DNA of 7,396 bases from Lachnospiraceae bacterium (GTDB taxonomy: Bacteria > Bacillota > Clostridia > Lachnospirales > Lachnospiraceae). This document shows positions 6,634-7,396 of this stretch, piece by piece (within the stretch, counting starts at the first letter, position 1; each line of letters starts with the position of its first letter). A program made the translations under genes and the position numbers. The notes under the pieces were generated by a model. That model saw nothing but the letters and a program-made list of their open reading frames with translations. It was not told where the DNA came from and did not search any database. Where the stretch lies: contig JAAUZN010000034.1 in the NCBI GenBank assembly GCA_014804565.1, positions 31,771-39,166 on the forward strand, given 5' to 3'.

Positions 6634-7396
6634 ATGAAGAGGAAGCTGAAAGACATTCTGGCAGCGATAGTCTATTTTCTGTATGAAAAAGGGATTCTGC
6701 ATAGCCGGATAAAAGTGCATAGTATTGATGAGACGATCGATGAGCTTCTGAATACCCGGAAGAGTATGGTGCGTTTCGGGGACGGCGAGATCGTGATGAT
6801 CAAGGGCAAGGATCTGATGCTGCAGAAGGCAAGCCCTGAGATCGTGGAGGGACTTGCTGAGATACTGGCTTACTCTTATGACAATCTGATCGTGACGATT
6901 CCGGGGATATTTGATACGCTCTCGGATCACCATAAAGTGAGCAGGCAGTTTTGGAAAGACCATCTGCTGTTCTGCCGGAAAACCTATGAAAAATACTGCA
7001 ATCCTGATCGGATATACTACAGTACTTTTGTCTCGCGCTGCTATTACTATGCGGCGGATCGAAGCGGGTGTGGCGCATGGTTTGCTAAAATAAGGAAAAT
7101 ATGGGAAAATAGAGATATTGTGGTGGTGGAAGGTGTCCGGACGCATAACGGCGTGGGCAATGATCTTTTGGATACCGCTGCGAGTATTGAGCGGATCCTG
7201 TGTCCGCCGAGCGATGCCTACGGAGCGCTCCCTGCGATCATCGATGCGTGTACGGCCTATGATAAAGACAGACTGTTTCTTTTGTCGGTGGGCGTGGCGG
7301 CGAAGTTTCTGGCGGTGGAACTGTTTCAGAGGGGCTACCGCGTGCTGGATATCGGTAATCTGGATATGGAGTATGAGTGGTATGTGAGACAGTCTC
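6634..7396 (+). CDS. GT-D-fold glycosyltransferase (DUF1792 family), 3' end outside window
   Basis: The frame opened by ATG at 6634 runs without a stop to the window end: 254 complete codons plus one base. MVRFGDGE (45-52) carries the D-x-E motif (D50, E52) that marks the GT-D/DUF1792 family. A second family block is VVVEGVRTHNGVGNDL (163-178), followed by an S-I-E-R-I-L-C-P segment, a VGVAAKFLA helix and LDIGNLDMEYEW (238-249), a typical near-C-terminal signature. The family is usually about 270-330 residues, so little is missing. The studied members in streptococci add glucose to the O-glycan of serine-rich-repeat adhesins; other members sit in capsule loci. The enzyme would use a nucleotide sugar in the cytoplasm. 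The sugar here is not determinable. The N-terminus (MKRKLKDILAAIVYFLYEK) is basic and hydrophobic and may touch the membrane. Confidence 0.87.
   Translation, partial: MKRKLKDILAAIVYFLYEKGILHSRIKVHSIDETIDELLNTRKSMVRFGDGEIVMIKGKDLMLQKASPEIVEGLAEILAYSYDNLIVTIPGIFDTLSDHHKVSRQFWKDHLLFCRKTYEKYCNPDRIYYSTFVSRCYYYAADRSGCGAWFAKIRKIWENRDIVVVEGVRTHNGVGNDLLDTAASIERILCPPSDAYGALPAIIDACTAYDKDRLFLLSVGVAAKFLAVELFQRGYRVLDIGNLDMEYEWYVRQS

Noticed and set aside
6580..7146. A 188-codon minus-strand frame across the end of the third GT4 gene and the start of the GT-D gene
   Set aside because: It is antisense to two well-supported genes, has no recognisable domain, and I see no convincing start signal.
7118..7387. 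An 89-codon plus-strand open frame near the window end
   Set aside because: It overlaps the GT-D gene in another frame. The GT-D frame carries family motifs and runs past the window edge, so this one is a shadow.

Overview
The window is a dense stretch of accessory chromosome that reads entirely on the + strand. It holds six protein genes, and the first and last are cut by the window edges. The organism is most likely a Firmicute of the class Clostridia, with Lachnospiraceae the best guess. The reasons are roughly balanced base composition, AGGAG/GGGGA-type ribosome binding sites, and protein styles typical of that group: a CotH kinase with a B-repeat-like tail, a WecG/TagA-type glycosyltransferase and a GT-D-fold glycosyltransferase. 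This taxonomic call is inference from style, because no marker gene is present.

Layout: (1) 1-1398, the C-terminal end of a GT26 (WecG/TagA/CpsF) glycosyltransferase joined in frame to a complete GT4 glycosyltransferase. (2) 1402-3276, a membrane-anchored CotH-family kinase with a C-terminal B-repeat-like module. (3) 3281-4486, a GT4 glycosyltransferase with a cysteine cluster. (4) 4494-5492, a radical SAM enzyme with extra C-terminal cysteines. (5) 5489-6631, another GT4-like glycosyltransferase. (6) 6634 to beyond the window end, a GT-D-fold (DUF1792) glycosyltransferase. Junctions are 3, 4 and 7 bases, a 4-base ATGA overlap, and 2 bases. There is no room for a terminator or a conventional intergenic promoter, so the genes are almost certainly one transcription unit with coupled translation.

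Taken together this is the middle of a surface-glycan operon (capsule, exopolysaccharide, teichoic-acid-like polymer or protein glycan). The GT26 domain would act early on a lipid-linked acceptor. The three GT4 enzymes and the GT-D enzyme would extend or branch the chain. The unusual members are the CotH protein, a predicted extracytoplasmic atypical kinase, and the radical SAM enzyme. Neither is a standard polysaccharide gene, and their placement suggests that the glycan or a surface acceptor is modified by phosphorylation and by radical chemistry. No flippase, polymerase, ligase or nucleotide-sugar gene is visible, so the final product cannot be named. There are no RNA genes, mobile elements, CRISPR arrays or gene-free stretches over 300 bases.
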